From Deltaproteobacteria bacterium (GTDB lineage Bacteria; Desulfobacterota; Binatia; Binatales; Binataceae), in contig JAJZAG010000153.1 of NCBI GenBank assembly GCA_021799555.1, positions 1-8,604 on the forward strand: DNA of 8,604 bases. The letters are read 5' to 3'. The stretch's first letter is position 1. Each line of letters starts with the position of its first letter. This document shows, one piece after another, positions 1 through 7,305 of this stretch. A program made the position numbers and the translations under genes. Under the pieces are notes generated by a model. The model saw only the letters and a program-made list of their open reading frames with translations, had not been told where the DNA came from and ran no database searches.

Positions 1-69
1 TTCGCGCGCAAGCCGCGCCGCATCCTGGGTCCCGGCGCTATTTTCGTCCTTTGCTTCCCGCTCGGCCAT
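1..69 (-). CDS. N-terminal fragment of an unidentified gene downstream of glgB (cut by window edge)
   Basis: An ATG at 67-69 on the minus strand opens a frame that stays open for 23 codons to the first base of the window. It starts MAEREAKDENSAGTQDAARL and is hydrophilic and charged, with no signal peptide or membrane segment. A purine-rich GGGGA (77-81) lies 7 nt before the ATG and is a fair ribosome binding site. The gene would be co-directional with glgB, 57 nt after its stop, so it could belong to the same operon. Genes next to glgB often serve glycogen or trehalose metabolism, but too little is visible to name this one. The frame could also be open by chance, since short open frames are common in GC-rich DNA. 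Confidence 0.4.
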   Translation of the reverse strand, partial: MAEREAKDENSAGTQDAARLARE

Positions 70-109
70 TCGGCAATCCCCGTGCGCCTGCGTGTGATCG
101 GAAATCTCC

Positions 110-124
110 GGGCGGCATCCGCCC
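110..124 (-). terminator. GC-rich hairpin just after the glgB stop codon
   Basis: GGGCGG (110-115) and CCGCCC (119-124) form a perfect 6-bp stem with a 3-nt loop, 2 nt downstream of the glgB stop. No T-run follows on the minus strand, so it is not a classic intrinsic terminator. It may act as an mRNA 3'-end stabiliser or a weak attenuator before the next gene. The pairing is seen; the role is inferred. Confidence 0.25.
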
Positions 125-126
125 CG

Positions 127-2343
127 CTAAGGCGCGGCGAACCATAGCACCGAAAGAGGAGGCAGCTCGATCGAGATCGAATGTTCGAACTCGTGCCAGG
201 GCTGCGCCTGCGCTTCGACTCCGCCCAGGTTGCCAACGTTGCCGCCACCATAGACGGCGGCATCGGTGTTAAGAATTTCGCGGTACCATCCCGGTGACGG
301 CACGCCGACGCGGAAGCGGCTGCGATGCACCGGCGAGAAGTTGCACACGCATACGATTTTCGCCCCGCTCGACGGCGCGATACGGATGAAAGCAATCGCG
401 TTGTCGGCGGCGTTGTCCGCATCGATCCATCGGAAGCCCGACGGGTCAGTGTCCGCCTCCCATAGCGCCGGATACTGCCGGTAGATCTGATTGAGATCGC
501 GCACCAATGCGCGCATGCCGCGATGCGCCGGGTAGCCGAGCAGATGCCATTGCAGGCTCGAATCGTGGTCCCATTCCCACCACTGCCCGAACTCGCTGCC
601 CATGAACAGATGCTTCTTGCCCGGCCGCGCCCACATGTATCCGTACAGCGCACGCAGATTCGCGAACCGCTGGTCGATGCTTCCCGGCATCTTGTCGAGC
701 ATCGCACGCTTGCCGTGAACGACTTCGTCATGCGACAGCGGCAGCACGAAGTTTTCGCTCCACGCGTAGAGCATCCCGAAGCTCAGGTCGCGATGGTGCC
801 ATTTGCGGTAGATGGGATCGAGCGAGAAATACTCCAGCGTGTCGTGCATCCATCCCATGTCCCATTTGAATCCGAACCCGAGTCCGCCGACGAAAGTCGG
901 ACGGCTCACTCCCGGCCACGCGGTGGATTCCTCGGCGATCATCACGATGCCGGGATTGAGCGCGTAGGCCTGTTCGTTGAGCGCGCGCAGAAAATTGATC
1001 GCTTCAAGGTTTTCGCGCCCGCCGTATGCGTTTGGAATCCAGTCGCCGTTACGCCGCCCGTAGTCCAGATAGATCATCGAGGCGACCGCGTCGACGCGCA
1101 ATCCGTCGGCGTGAAACTCACCGAGCCAATAGAGCGCACTCGCGATCAGAAAGCTTCGCACTTCGTTGCGGCCGTAATTGAAAATATAGGTGCCCCAGTC
1201 CGGATGATTCCCCAGCCGCGGGTCTTCGTGCTCGTAGAGCGCGGTGCCGTCGAAGCGGCCGAGGCTGAATTCGTCCTTGGGAAAATGCGCAGGCACCCAG
1301 TCGAGGATTACGCCGATTCCGCGTCTATGCAGCTCATCGATCAGGTAGCGCAGGTCGTCCGGCTCACCGTAGCGCGCAGTCGGCGCGAAATAGCCGCTCA
1401 CCTGATAGCCCCACGAGCCGGTGAACGGATGCTCCATCACCGGCAGCAGCTCGACGTGGGTGAACCCCATTTCGTTCACGTAGTCGCCGAGCAAGCCGGC
1501 AATCTCGCGGTAGCTGAGCGATCGATTTCCATCCTCGGGAACCCTCCGCCACGACCCGAGGTGCACCTCGTAAACCGACATCGGCAGGCGGCTCGCGTCG
1601 CGCCGCGCGCGTGCCGCCATCCATTCGGAATCACCGAACTTGTAGCTCGATTGATAGACGATGGACGCCGTGTTCGGCGGCGCCTCCATCCGCATCGCGT
1701 ACGGATCGCTCTTGAGCAACAGCGACCCGTCAGCCGTGCGAATTTCGTACTTGTAAAGCGTTCCTGCTTCGAGGCCTGGAATGAACAGCTCCCAGATTCC
1801 CGATCCGCCAAGCACCCGCATCATGTGCAAGCGTCCGTCCCATCGGTTGAAGTCGCCGACCACGCTGACGCTGCGCGCGGTCGGCGCCCACACCGCGAAG
1901 CTCACGCCGGATATTCCGCCCCACTCGAGCGCGTGCGCGCCAAGTTTCTCCCATGCGCGCTGATGCTTTTGTTCGCCCCAGAGGTACAGGTCCAGATCGC
2001 CAAGCGTCGGCAGAAATGAATACGGATCGCGCCCGGTCACGACTGCGCCGTCAGGATAATGGACTTCGAGCCGATACGGGAAGACTTCCGTGCGGTCAGC
2101 AACGACGGCTTCGAACAATCCGGTCGCATCCCGCTGAGCCATCTCATGGCGCACCGACGCGTCCATGAGCAGAAATATCCGCGACGCTCCCGGACGTAAC
2201 GCACGCACGATTACGCCGCCGCCCTCGGGATGCGCGCCCAGAATCGAGTGCGGGTCCGGATGCTCGAGCGCAAGCAACCGCTCGAGGTCGGTGCGCGGCG
2301 CGGCGACAGGTTTGGCTTGCTCCGCCAGATTCATGGTCCTCAT
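127..2343 (-). CDS. glgB: 1,4-alpha-glucan (glycogen) branching enzyme GlgB, GH13
   Basis: This cytosolic enzyme cuts alpha-1,4 links in a growing glucan and reattaches the piece by an alpha-1,6 link, making the branches of glycogen. The 738-residue product matches the long-form GlgB length (E. coli 728). An N1 domain opens the protein (HPDPHSILGAHP, about 28-39), followed by a CBM48 module (about 145-235; FAVWAPTARSVSVVGDFNRW). The GH13 barrel comes next, then a C-terminal beta domain from about 620. Catalytic signatures are intact: DWVPAHF (348-354), nucleophile D418 in GLRVDAV, acid/base E471 in MIAEEST and D539 in LSHDEVVHG. All sit 13 residues after the known E. coli positions (D405, E458, D526). 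The chosen start is ATG 2343; a second ATG three codons in (2334) is possible, and neither has a well-spaced Shine-Dalgarno sequence. No glgA or glgC is visible here. The gene is divergent from the hydrolase at 2489. Confidence 0.98.
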   Translation of the reverse strand: MRTMNLAEQAKPVAAPRTDLERLLALEHPDPHSILGAHPEGGGVIVRALRPGASRIFLLMDASVRHEMAQRDATGLFEAVVADRTEVFPYRLEVHYPDGAVVTGRDPYSFLPTLGDLDLYLWGEQKHQRAWEKLGAHALEWGGISGVSFAVWAPTARSVSVVGDFNRWDGRLHMMRVLGGSGIWELFIPGLEAGTLYKYEIRTADGSLLLKSDPYAMRMEAPPNTASIVYQSSYKFGDSEWMAARARRDASRLPMSVYEVHLGSWRRVPEDGNRSLSYREIAGLLGDYVNEMGFTHVELLPVMEHPFTGSWGYQVSGYFAPTARYGEPDDLRYLIDELHRRGIGVILDWVPAHFPKDEFSLGRFDGTALYEHEDPRLGNHPDWGTYIFNYGRNEVRSFLIASALYWLGEFHADGLRVDAVASMIYLDYGRRNGDWIPNAYGGRENLEAINFLRALNEQAYALNPGIVMIAEESTAWPGVSRPTFVGGLGFGFKWDMGWMHDTLEYFSLDPIYRKWHHRDLSFGMLYAWSENFVLPLSHDEVVHGKRAMLDKMPGSIDQRFANLRALYGYMWARPGKKHLFMGSEFGQWWEWDHDSSLQWHLLGYPAHRGMRALVRDLNQIYRQYPALWEADTDPSGFRWIDADNAADNAIAFIRIAPSSGAKIVCVCNFSPVHRSRFRVGVPSPGWYREILNTDAAVYGGGNVGNLGGVEAQAQPWHEFEHSISIELPPLSVLWFAAP

Positions 2344-2488
2344 TGCCGATCTGAAACTTTATCGCGATCTGTGCCCCCTGAGATTCTAGATGAACGCGCG
2401 GGCGCGCGCATCGCCCGCCGTCGCTATCGCATGAGACGCGAAGCGCGGTAATCTTTCAACAAAGCTTGCACCCGGGAGAATTTCGCCG
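2344..2488. promoter_or_regulatory. Divergent intergenic region between glgB and the hydrolase gene
   Basis: These 145 nt must carry the 5' control signals of both glgB (leftward) and the hydrolase gene (rightward). I see no convincing paired -35/-10 boxes. The best single elements are TAGAAT on the minus strand about 45 nt before glgB, and TAATCT on the plus strand near 2450; neither has a good partner 16-18 nt away. The other notable element is the GC hairpin listed separately. Confidence 0.5.
2398..2418. repeat. Perfect 7-bp inverted repeat in the glgB/hydrolase intergenic region
   Basis: GCGGGCG (2398-2404) and CGCCCGC (2412-2418) are perfect reverse complements around a 7-nt spacer. It could be a protein-binding dyad or an mRNA hairpin in the leader of either divergent gene. 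In DNA this GC-rich, short GC-only repeats also arise by chance, so the functional call is weak. Confidence 0.3.
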
Positions 2489-3742
2489 ATGGCATCGACG
2501 CCCAATCCGCCGCCGCGCAGTAACGCCAATCCGTTCGACCCGATGATGGGGCAGCTCGAGGAGCTCGAACCGGGCCTCGCGATGTTCCACGGGTTCGCCA
2601 ACGTCGCCTTCGCATACGGGCGCGGCGAGATGATAGCCGCCGACACGAGCTCGCGCGCGATGGGCGCGCGGGCGATCGAGGCAATTCGCAAAGTCACCGA
2701 CGAACCCGTCACTGTGATCGTGTACACGCACGGCCACGGAGACCATGCATTTGGCACCGAGGCATTCATCGCCGACGCGCTCGCGCGCGGCTACCCGCGG
2801 CCGAAAATCTGGGCGCACGAAGATTTGCGCGGACGCTTCAAGCGCTACGCGCGGACCGCGGGGTGGCAGTCGCATATCAACCGGCTGCAGTTCGGTGCGA
2901 CTTCGCAAGCGGTCGCCGGAATCTTCAAAGAAGATTCGTACCATTATCCCGACCTGACATTCCGCGGGATGCAGTTGCTCGAACTCGCGGGCGAAGCCGT
3001 CGAGCTTCATCACGCGCTCGGCGAAACCGATGACGCCGTATGGGTATGGCTGCCGCTCAGGCGAGTCGCGATGGTGGGCGATTTGATCGTCTCGTCGCTG
3101 CCGAACACCGGCAATCCGAACAAGGTGCAGCGCTACACGCTGGAATGGGCCGAGGCGCTCGAAAAGATCGCAGCCCGAAAGCCGAAATACGTCCTGCCCG
3201 GCCACGGTCCCGCATATCGCGGCGAGGCCGAATGCCAGGAGCTGCTACTCGATACCGCGCGCGCGATGCGATTCATCCACGATGCAGTTATTGCGCGCCT
3301 GAACGCCGGACAGTGGCCGGTCGATATAATCGAAGCGGGAATCGAGTTGCCGCGCGAGCTCGCCGAAAAGCCGTTTCTGGCGCCGGTCTACGGATGCGTC
3401 CCGTTCGTGGTGCGCGACGTGATCCGGCGCTACGCGGGATGGTGGTCGGGGGAGCCGTCGCAGATGTTTCCGGCGCCGCGCACAGAGCGAGGGCGCGATA
3501 TCGTCGCGCTATGCGGGCGTGACGCGCTGCTGCGCCGCGCCAAAGAGCTGCAGGCAGCGGGCTATCTGGAGCGAGCGTTGTCACTGGCCGAAATCGCACA
3601 CAACGCCGACGGAGATGATCTGGAAGCAATCGCTCTCAATGCAGAAATCCTGGAGGCGATGGCGTCGGTCGAGCGCTCTTTCATCGCGCGTAATTTCTTC
3701 GCCGGCGCCGCCCGCGCTCTGCGCGAACGTCTCAAGCCGTAA
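2489..3742 (+). CDS. Metallo-beta-lactamase-fold hydrolase, alkyl-sulfatase-like, with dimerisation domain
   Basis: This is a probable metal-dependent hydrolase of 417 residues related to SdsA1/BDS1-type alkyl sulfatases. The N-terminal MBL domain carries HGHGDH (81-86), giving ligands H81, H83, D85 and H86. Further candidates are E179 in LGETDD, where many MBL enzymes have His, D198 in MVGDLI and H239 in LPGHGP. From about 335 the helical segment AKELQAAGYLERALSLAEIA followed by RNFFAGAARALR (401-412) resembles the alkyl-sulfatase dimerisation domain. Family members such as SdsA1 are about 650 residues and end in an SCP2-like lipid-binding domain, which is absent here. There is no signal peptide, so it is probably cytosolic. 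The ATG at 2489 is preceded by GGGAGA about 10 nt upstream. It is convergent with the ATPase gene, with only 17 nt between stops. The substrate is unknown; a sulfate ester is a family-based guess. Confidence 0.9.
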   Translation: MASTPNPPPRSNANPFDPMMGQLEELEPGLAMFHGFANVAFAYGRGEMIAADTSSRAMGARAIEAIRKVTDEPVTVIVYTHGHGDHAFGTEAFIADALARGYPRPKIWAHEDLRGRFKRYARTAGWQSHINRLQFGATSQAVAGIFKEDSYHYPDLTFRGMQLLELAGEAVELHHALGETDDAVWVWLPLRRVAMVGDLIVSSLPNTGNPNKVQRYTLEWAEALEKIAARKPKYVLPGHGPAYRGEAECQELLLDTARAMRFIHDAVIARLNAGQWPVDIIEAGIELPRELAEKPFLAPVYGCVPFVVRDVIRRYAGWWSGEPSQMFPAPRTERGRDIVALCGRDALLRRAKELQAAGYLERALSLAEIAHNADGDDLEAIALNAEILEAMASVERSFIARNFFAGAARALRERLKP

Positions 3743-3759
3743 GTGCTAGCGCACGCTCC

Positions 3760-5304
3760 TCAATGCGCGACCGCTCCGGGCGAAGCGCGGACCGCGCGCT
3801 GGTAGGCCCATTGCCGGATGTGATTGATCTGCTCCTTCATCGCGAGCGACAGCGGTACCTTGCCCAGCGCGGCGGCGACCAGACTGTCGGTCGTGATCTC
3901 CTGGTTGGTCAGACGCGCCGTCGTCAACGCCGATATCACGCACTGCTCGATTTCGGCGCCAGTCCACCCACGCGTGAACTCTAAAATCTGGCTCAGATTG
4001 ATTTTAGACAGATCCACCCCACGGCGGCTCAAATGGACTTTGAATACGGCCAAGCGTTCGTCGTCGTTCGGCAAATCGACGAAAAAGACTTCGTCGAAAC
4101 GGCCTTTGCGGATCATCTCCGCAGGCAGCAGATCGATCCGGTTCGCAGTCGCGGCAACAAAGAGCCCCGGCTCTTTTTCCTGCATCCAGGTCAGGAAGAA
4201 CGCGAAGATGCGGCCCTGCTCGCCGGCACTGTCGGTCGAAGTTATGCCCATCTCGATTTCGTCGAACCATACGACCGCGGGGGTGAGACTTTCGAGCGTG
4301 CGGCAGGCTTCGACAAACGCGCCTTCGGGCTGCCCATGCCGCCCTGAAAAGATTTCGATCATGTCGATTCGGTATAGCGGAAGTTCGAAATATGACGAGA
4401 TCGCCTTCACCGTCAGGCTCTTACCGCACCCGGGGATTCCCATGACGAGCACGCCTTTGGGCACGATGTCCGCGTCCAGCGTCTCACGCCTTTGAAACAA
4501 CTGACGCCGTTCGAGCAGCCATTTCTTAAGATTCTCGAGGCCTCCGACTTCCCCGATATCGGTGCTGTCGGCGATGTACTCGATAACACCGCTACGCTTG
4601 GTCAGGATCCGTTTCTCCTCGAGCAGCGCGGGCGCCGATTCGGCGCCGAGACCCGCTCCGACGGCGAGCGCGCGGCGCACCGCGTGGCGTGCTTCATCGA
4701 GGGTGAGTCCCTGCAAAGTGCGGGCGAGACGGTGGAGGACTTTTTCGTCGTGATCGGCTTTGCCGCCGCGCGCGACAATTTGATCGGCCTCCGATTTCAG
4801 GAATTCCGTCAGTTCCGCCACGTCGGGCGGCAGCAGGTCAACTATCGCAAAGTTGCGTTCGATTTCTTCCGGAACCTCGCGGACTGCCGAAGTCACCACC
4901 ACGAATTTCTGCCGATCAAAGCAGATTTGGTAAAGATCGCGCACCCGGCGGCGCACACGCGCGGATTCCCGCAGCGGCTCGTGGAAGTCCTTCAGATGGA
5001 AGATTCCCGGCGCGTCGTGCGCGGCGATGAAATCGAGCACCTCTAGCGGATCGGTCGCGCGCGTCTGCCCCGCCGCGGAGCCATCAACGCTCTCCCGCGC
5101 ATCATCTGCGCCCGCGCGCAGTCCCTCGGTGATGCTCCAAGTCCAGAGCGGGACCGAGTCCGGCGCCGACAAATGCCGTCCCACGGCGGTGAGCAGATTG
5201 GCCACACGGCGCTCTTCGGCCGAGCGCACATAAACCAGCGGCCGTCCCGACTGGAAGATTTCCAACAGGGTCGTTTCCGCGCGACTTTGAAGCGAATTAT
5301 CCAT
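3760..5304 (-). CDS. AAA+ ATPase, Ycf46-like
   Basis: This is a 514-residue ATPase resembling the Ycf46 family of cyanobacteria, plastids and scattered bacteria. The N-terminal part (about 1-220; PLVYVRSAEERRVANLL, then FHLKDFHEPL) looks like a degenerate P-loop domain without a usable Walker A. The C-terminal AAA+ module is complete: Walker A GIPGCGKS (289-296), Walker B VVWFDE (344-349), sensor-1 N388 in ATAN, candidate arginine fingers R399 and R402 in IRKGRFDE, and sensor-2 region GWTGAEIE (446-453). No membrane segment is seen. Family members are thought to remodel protein complexes, and one cyanobacterial homologue is linked to CO2 utilisation; the client here is unknown. I chose ATG 5304 because AGGA lies 10 nt upstream; the TTG at 5313 is only about 2 nt from that AGGA. 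The gene is divergent from the NtrC-type regulator. An unexplained open frame overlaps its first codons. Confidence 0.92.
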   Translation of the reverse strand: MDNSLQSRAETTLLEIFQSGRPLVYVRSAEERRVANLLTAVGRHLSAPDSVPLWTWSITEGLRAGADDARESVDGSAAGQTRATDPLEVLDFIAAHDAPGIFHLKDFHEPLRESARVRRRVRDLYQICFDRQKFVVVTSAVREVPEEIERNFAIVDLLPPDVAELTEFLKSEADQIVARGGKADHDEKVLHRLARTLQGLTLDEARHAVRRALAVGAGLGAESAPALLEEKRILTKRSGVIEYIADSTDIGEVGGLENLKKWLLERRQLFQRRETLDADIVPKGVLVMGIPGCGKSLTVKAISSYFELPLYRIDMIEIFSGRHGQPEGAFVEACRTLESLTPAVVWFDEIEMGITSTDSAGEQGRIFAFFLTWMQEKEPGLFVAATANRIDLLPAEMIRKGRFDEVFFVDLPNDDERLAVFKVHLSRRGVDLSKINLSQILEFTRGWTGAEIEQCVISALTTARLTNQEITTDSLVAAALGKVPLSLAMKEQINHIRQWAYQRAVRASPGAVAH

Positions 5305-5464
5305 TGCGACCAAATCCTGACTTAGACTCGCATCGACCTGCTCCGCGGATCAATTCCCAGAGCCGAACCTCATCGCTGGCGCGGCGATGCTGCCGGCCCG
5401 CCTCAAGCAGCGCCGCCGCCAGACTCTCCGGCCGGGCTTGCGCGCTACGCTCTCTTCCTGATTG
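5297..5464 (-). other. Coding-like open frame without a normal start, overlapping the ATPase start codon
   Basis: Between a TAA at 5465-5467 and a TAA at 5297-5299 the minus strand has a 55-codon open frame, offset from the ATPase frame. Its stop overlaps the ATPase start as ATGGATAA, the arrangement usual for translationally coupled genes. The translation contains SLAAALLEAGRQHRRASDEV, then RLWELIRGAG, a plausible amphipathic helical protein with G/C-rich third positions. It has no ATG or GTG; the only candidates are CTG codons and a late TTG. A GTG at 5472 opens a different frame (MYNNQEESVARKPG...) that would need a frameshift to join it. It may be a gene remnant, a frameshifted small gene, a gene with an unusual start, or chance. 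I recognise no family. Confidence 0.3.
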
Positions 5465-5497
5465 TTATACACAGACGCGGCGCTTCGCGCGCGACTT
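5305..5497. promoter_or_regulatory. Divergent intergenic region between the ATPase and the NtrC-type regulator
   Basis: These 193 nt should hold promoters for both flanking genes. On the plus strand TTATAC/TATACA around 5465-5471 is a -10-like element about 27 nt before ATG 5498. The nearest -35-like box, TTGCGC at 5438-5443, is too far away (22 nt). On the minus strand a sigma-54-like box is listed separately. The coding-like frame 5297-5464 occupies most of the region. Confidence 0.45.
5405..5421 (-). promoter_or_regulatory. Weak sigma-54-like -24/-12 element upstream of the ATPase
   Basis: Read on the minus strand, TGGCGGC-GGCG-CTGCT has the invariant GG (5419-5420) and GC (5407-5408) separated by exactly 10 nt, as in sigma-54 promoters. 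TGGC matches the start of the -24 box, and four of five bases match TTGCT. A transcript would begin near 5396 and have a leader of about 90 nt. The site lies in a GCC-rich run where chance matches are likely and inside the coding-like frame, so the call is weak. Confidence 0.2.
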
Positions 5498-6886
5498 ATG
5501 GGGCGGATCCTGCTACTTGACGACGAGCCTGACATGCACGAAAACTGCCGGCGTATCCTCGTCCGCGCCGGCCACGAATGCCTGGTTTCGTCCAATCCCA
5601 GTGAGGCGATTGCGACGCTCGAGAGCGCGATGCCCGACCTTTTGATCACGGATTTGCGGATGCCCTCTATCGACGGGCTCGAAATCATGCGCCGCGCGCA
5701 GGAGCTCGACCCCGCCCGCCCGGTTATCATGCTGACCGCCTTTGCGACCATCGAGTCCGCCGTCGCCGCCGTCAAGGCGGGCGCCTTCGACTTCCTGGCC
5801 AAACCTTTTACGATGGATCAGCTTACGCTGGCGGCCGAGCGCGCACTCGCGCAGCGCAGCCTGATTATCGAAAACCGCAACCTGCGCGAACAGCTAAATG
5901 GCGTTTTCGGGTTCGAGAAAATCATTGGCTCGAGCCCTGCCGTCCAACGTGTGATCGATTTCGTGCGCAAGGCGGCGCGCAGCGAGGCGAACATCCTGAT
6001 CCTCGGCGAGTCGGGTACCGGCAAGGAATTGATCGCCCGCGCGATCCACGCCAATAGCCCGCGAGCGCCGGGCGCCTTCGTGCCAGTGGATTGCGCTGCG
6101 CTGCCGGAGAACCTGCTGGAATCGGAGCTTTTCGGGCACGAGCGCGGCGCGTTCACGGGAGCCTTTGCACCCAAGCCCGGGTTGCTCGAAACCGCCGCCG
6201 GCGGCACGGTTTTCCTCGACGAGATCGGCGAGATGCCGGCCTCCCTCCAAGTCAAGCTCCTGCGCGCGATCCAGGAACGCGAAATTCGCCGCGTCGGCGG
6301 CACCCATCAGGTACGCATCGATGTGCGCATCTTGTCCGCGACCAATCGCGACTTGCGCTCCCTGGTGCACTCCGGCAAGTTCCGCGACGACCTGTTCTAT
6401 CGGCTCGACGTGATCGATGTCGTCCTGCCGCCCCTGCGCGAGCGCAAATCCGATATCGCCCTGCTGGCCAGGCACTTCCTGCAGCAATTTCGCGGCGCGG
6501 ATTCGGCCACGCCGCGCGGCTTCGAGCCTGAAGCGATCGCCGCGCTCGAGAGTTATCACTGGCCCGGCAACGTGCGGGAATTGCAGAACGTGATCGAGCG
6601 GGCCTGCGCGCTCGCCGATGGGCCAGCGCTCTCAGTGCGCGATTTCCCGGACAAAATCCGCTCTCCGAAACCGCCCGAAGACCCCGAACCGTCCTGCGTC
6701 TCGCAGAGCGCCGGCACGGAGCTCAGCTTCAAGCAGGCCAAGGCTAAATGGATCGAAGAGCTCGAAGACCGTTATCTGCGCGATATCTTGAGCCGGTTCC
6801 GCGGCAACGTCTCGCAGGCAGCGCGCGCAGCCAAGATTGATCGCACCACGTTTCATCGCCTGCTCAATAAGCATCGCATCCGATGA
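5498..6886 (+). CDS. NtrC-family sigma-54-dependent response regulator (REC-AAA+-Fis)
   Basis: This transcription activator receives a phosphate from a sensor kinase, then uses ATP to open sigma-54 RNA polymerase from distant enhancer sites. The 462 residues show the full NtrC order. The receiver domain (about 1-120) has acid pair D8-D9, phosphoacceptor D52 in ITDLRMP, T80 and K102. The AAA+ domain (about 140-365) has Walker A GESGTGKE (170-177), the sigma-54 contact loop GAFTGA (217-222), Walker B VFLDEIGE (238-245) and the R-finger region FRDDLFYRL (295-303). A Fis-type helix-turn-helix follows (about 436-460; GNVSQAARAAKIDRTTFHRL). I start at ATG 5498 because MGRILLLDDE is the expected beginning of a receiver; the upstream TTG 5462 would add 12 unconserved residues. 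Neither has a clear ribosome binding site. Its likely partner kinase is the convergent gene at 7423. Targets are unknown, but the receiver gene at 6915 is a candidate. Confidence 0.97.
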   Translation: MGRILLLDDEPDMHENCRRILVRAGHECLVSSNPSEAIATLESAMPDLLITDLRMPSIDGLEIMRRAQELDPARPVIMLTAFATIESAVAAVKAGAFDFLAKPFTMDQLTLAAERALAQRSLIIENRNLREQLNGVFGFEKIIGSSPAVQRVIDFVRKAARSEANILILGESGTGKELIARAIHANSPRAPGAFVPVDCAALPENLLESELFGHERGAFTGAFAPKPGLLETAAGGTVFLDEIGEMPASLQVKLLRAIQEREIRRVGGTHQVRIDVRILSATNRDLRSLVHSGKFRDDLFYRLDVIDVVLPPLRERKSDIALLARHFLQQFRGADSATPRGFEPEAIAALESYHWPGNVRELQNVIERACALADGPALSVRDFPDKIRSPKPPEDPEPSCVSQSAGTELSFKQAKAKWIEELEDRYLRDILSRFRGNVSQAARAAKIDRTTFHRLLNKHRIR

Positions 6887-6907
6887 ACCTGGCGATGCGC
6901 GCCGGTT
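6886..6907. terminator. Hairpin between convergent NtrC-type and receiver genes
   Basis: AACC-(T)-GGCG (6886-6894) pairs with CGCCGGTT (6900-6907), giving 8 base pairs with one bulged T and a 5-nt loop. It fills most of the 28-nt space between the two convergent stop codons, where a shared terminator is expected. There is no T-run on either side, so any termination would be of the U-less kind or need Rho. Confidence 0.35.
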
Positions 6908-6914
6908 GAGACGC

Positions 6915-7277
6915 TCAGACCGCCAGCGCGGCGCTAACCATCGCGTCGAGAACGGATAAATCGACCGGCTTTTGTATGCACACGCTCGCGCCGCACGCCT
7001 GCGCAAGCTCGAACAAAGCGCCGGCCGCATGGCCGGAAATTGCGATGATGGGAGTTCGAGGCGAGTGGCAATGCGCGTGCCGGATTACCTCGATCCCGCT
7101 TTCTGTCGCCAGATTCAAGTCGGTCAAGACCAGATCCGGATGCGCGAGGTCGAAGGTCTTTATCGCCTGGCCGCCATCGGAGGCGCACAAACACAAATAC
7201 CCCGACTTCGTAAGAACTCTCACGTACGCCTCCATCAGCTCCGGCTCGTCATCGACGATCAAAATCCTGAAAGGCAT
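6915..7277 (-). CDS. Single-domain response regulator (stand-alone receiver)
   Basis: This 120-residue protein is a bare CheY-like receiver domain with no output domain. Acid pair D9-D10 (ILIVDDEPE), phosphoacceptor D53 in LTDLNL, S81 in the switch Ser/Thr position (AISGH) and K103 in QKPVD are all present, so it should be phosphorylatable. Five cysteines (29, 31, 70, 95, 100) are rather many for such a small domain. I chose ATG 7277 because MPFRILIVDDE is the normal receiver start and GGTGA lies 7 nt before it; the frame stays open back to 7412, but that extension has no receiver homology. It lies downstream of the histidine kinase on the same strand, 145 nt away, with its own sigma-54 promoter candidate. 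It could act as a phosphate sink, a relay intermediate or a protein-binding adaptor. Its output partner is unknown. Confidence 0.95.
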   Translation of the reverse strand: MPFRILIVDDEPELMEAYVRVLTKSGYLCLCASDGGQAIKTFDLAHPDLVLTDLNLATESGIEVIRHAHCHSPRTPIIAISGHAAGALFELAQACGASVCIQKPVDLSVLDAMVSAALAV

Positions 7278-7305
7278 CGGAAAATCACCACGCAGAGCCG
7301 CATCT

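Noticed and set aside
523..2019. A 498-codon plus-strand open frame inside glgB
   Set aside because: It is exactly antisense to a gene with intact catalytic motifs. Its translation is rich in Arg, His, Val and Ala with no recognisable domain, as expected from the mirror of GC-biased codons.
2456..3205. A 249-codon minus-strand open frame opposite the hydrolase gene
   Set aside because: It is a mirror of the hydrolase codons, with no domain and no ribosome binding site of note.
3743..3754. GTGC-TAGC-GCAC hairpin between the convergent hydrolase and ATPase stops
   Set aside because: Only four base pairs and no T-run; too short to call a terminator.
4492..5046. A 184-codon plus-strand frame opposite the ATPase
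   Set aside because: It is antisense to well-conserved AAA+ coding sequence, and its own translation shows no family signature.
5377..5391. Sigma-54-like TGGC...TGCT on the plus strand before the NtrC-type gene
   Set aside because: GG (5378-5379) and GC (5389-5390) are 9 nt apart, not 10; sigma-54 promoters do not tolerate this well.
5894..6559. A 221-codon minus-strand frame opposite the NtrC-type gene
   Set aside because: It covers the antisense of the Walker A to R-finger region, whose protein signatures are unmistakable on the plus strand.
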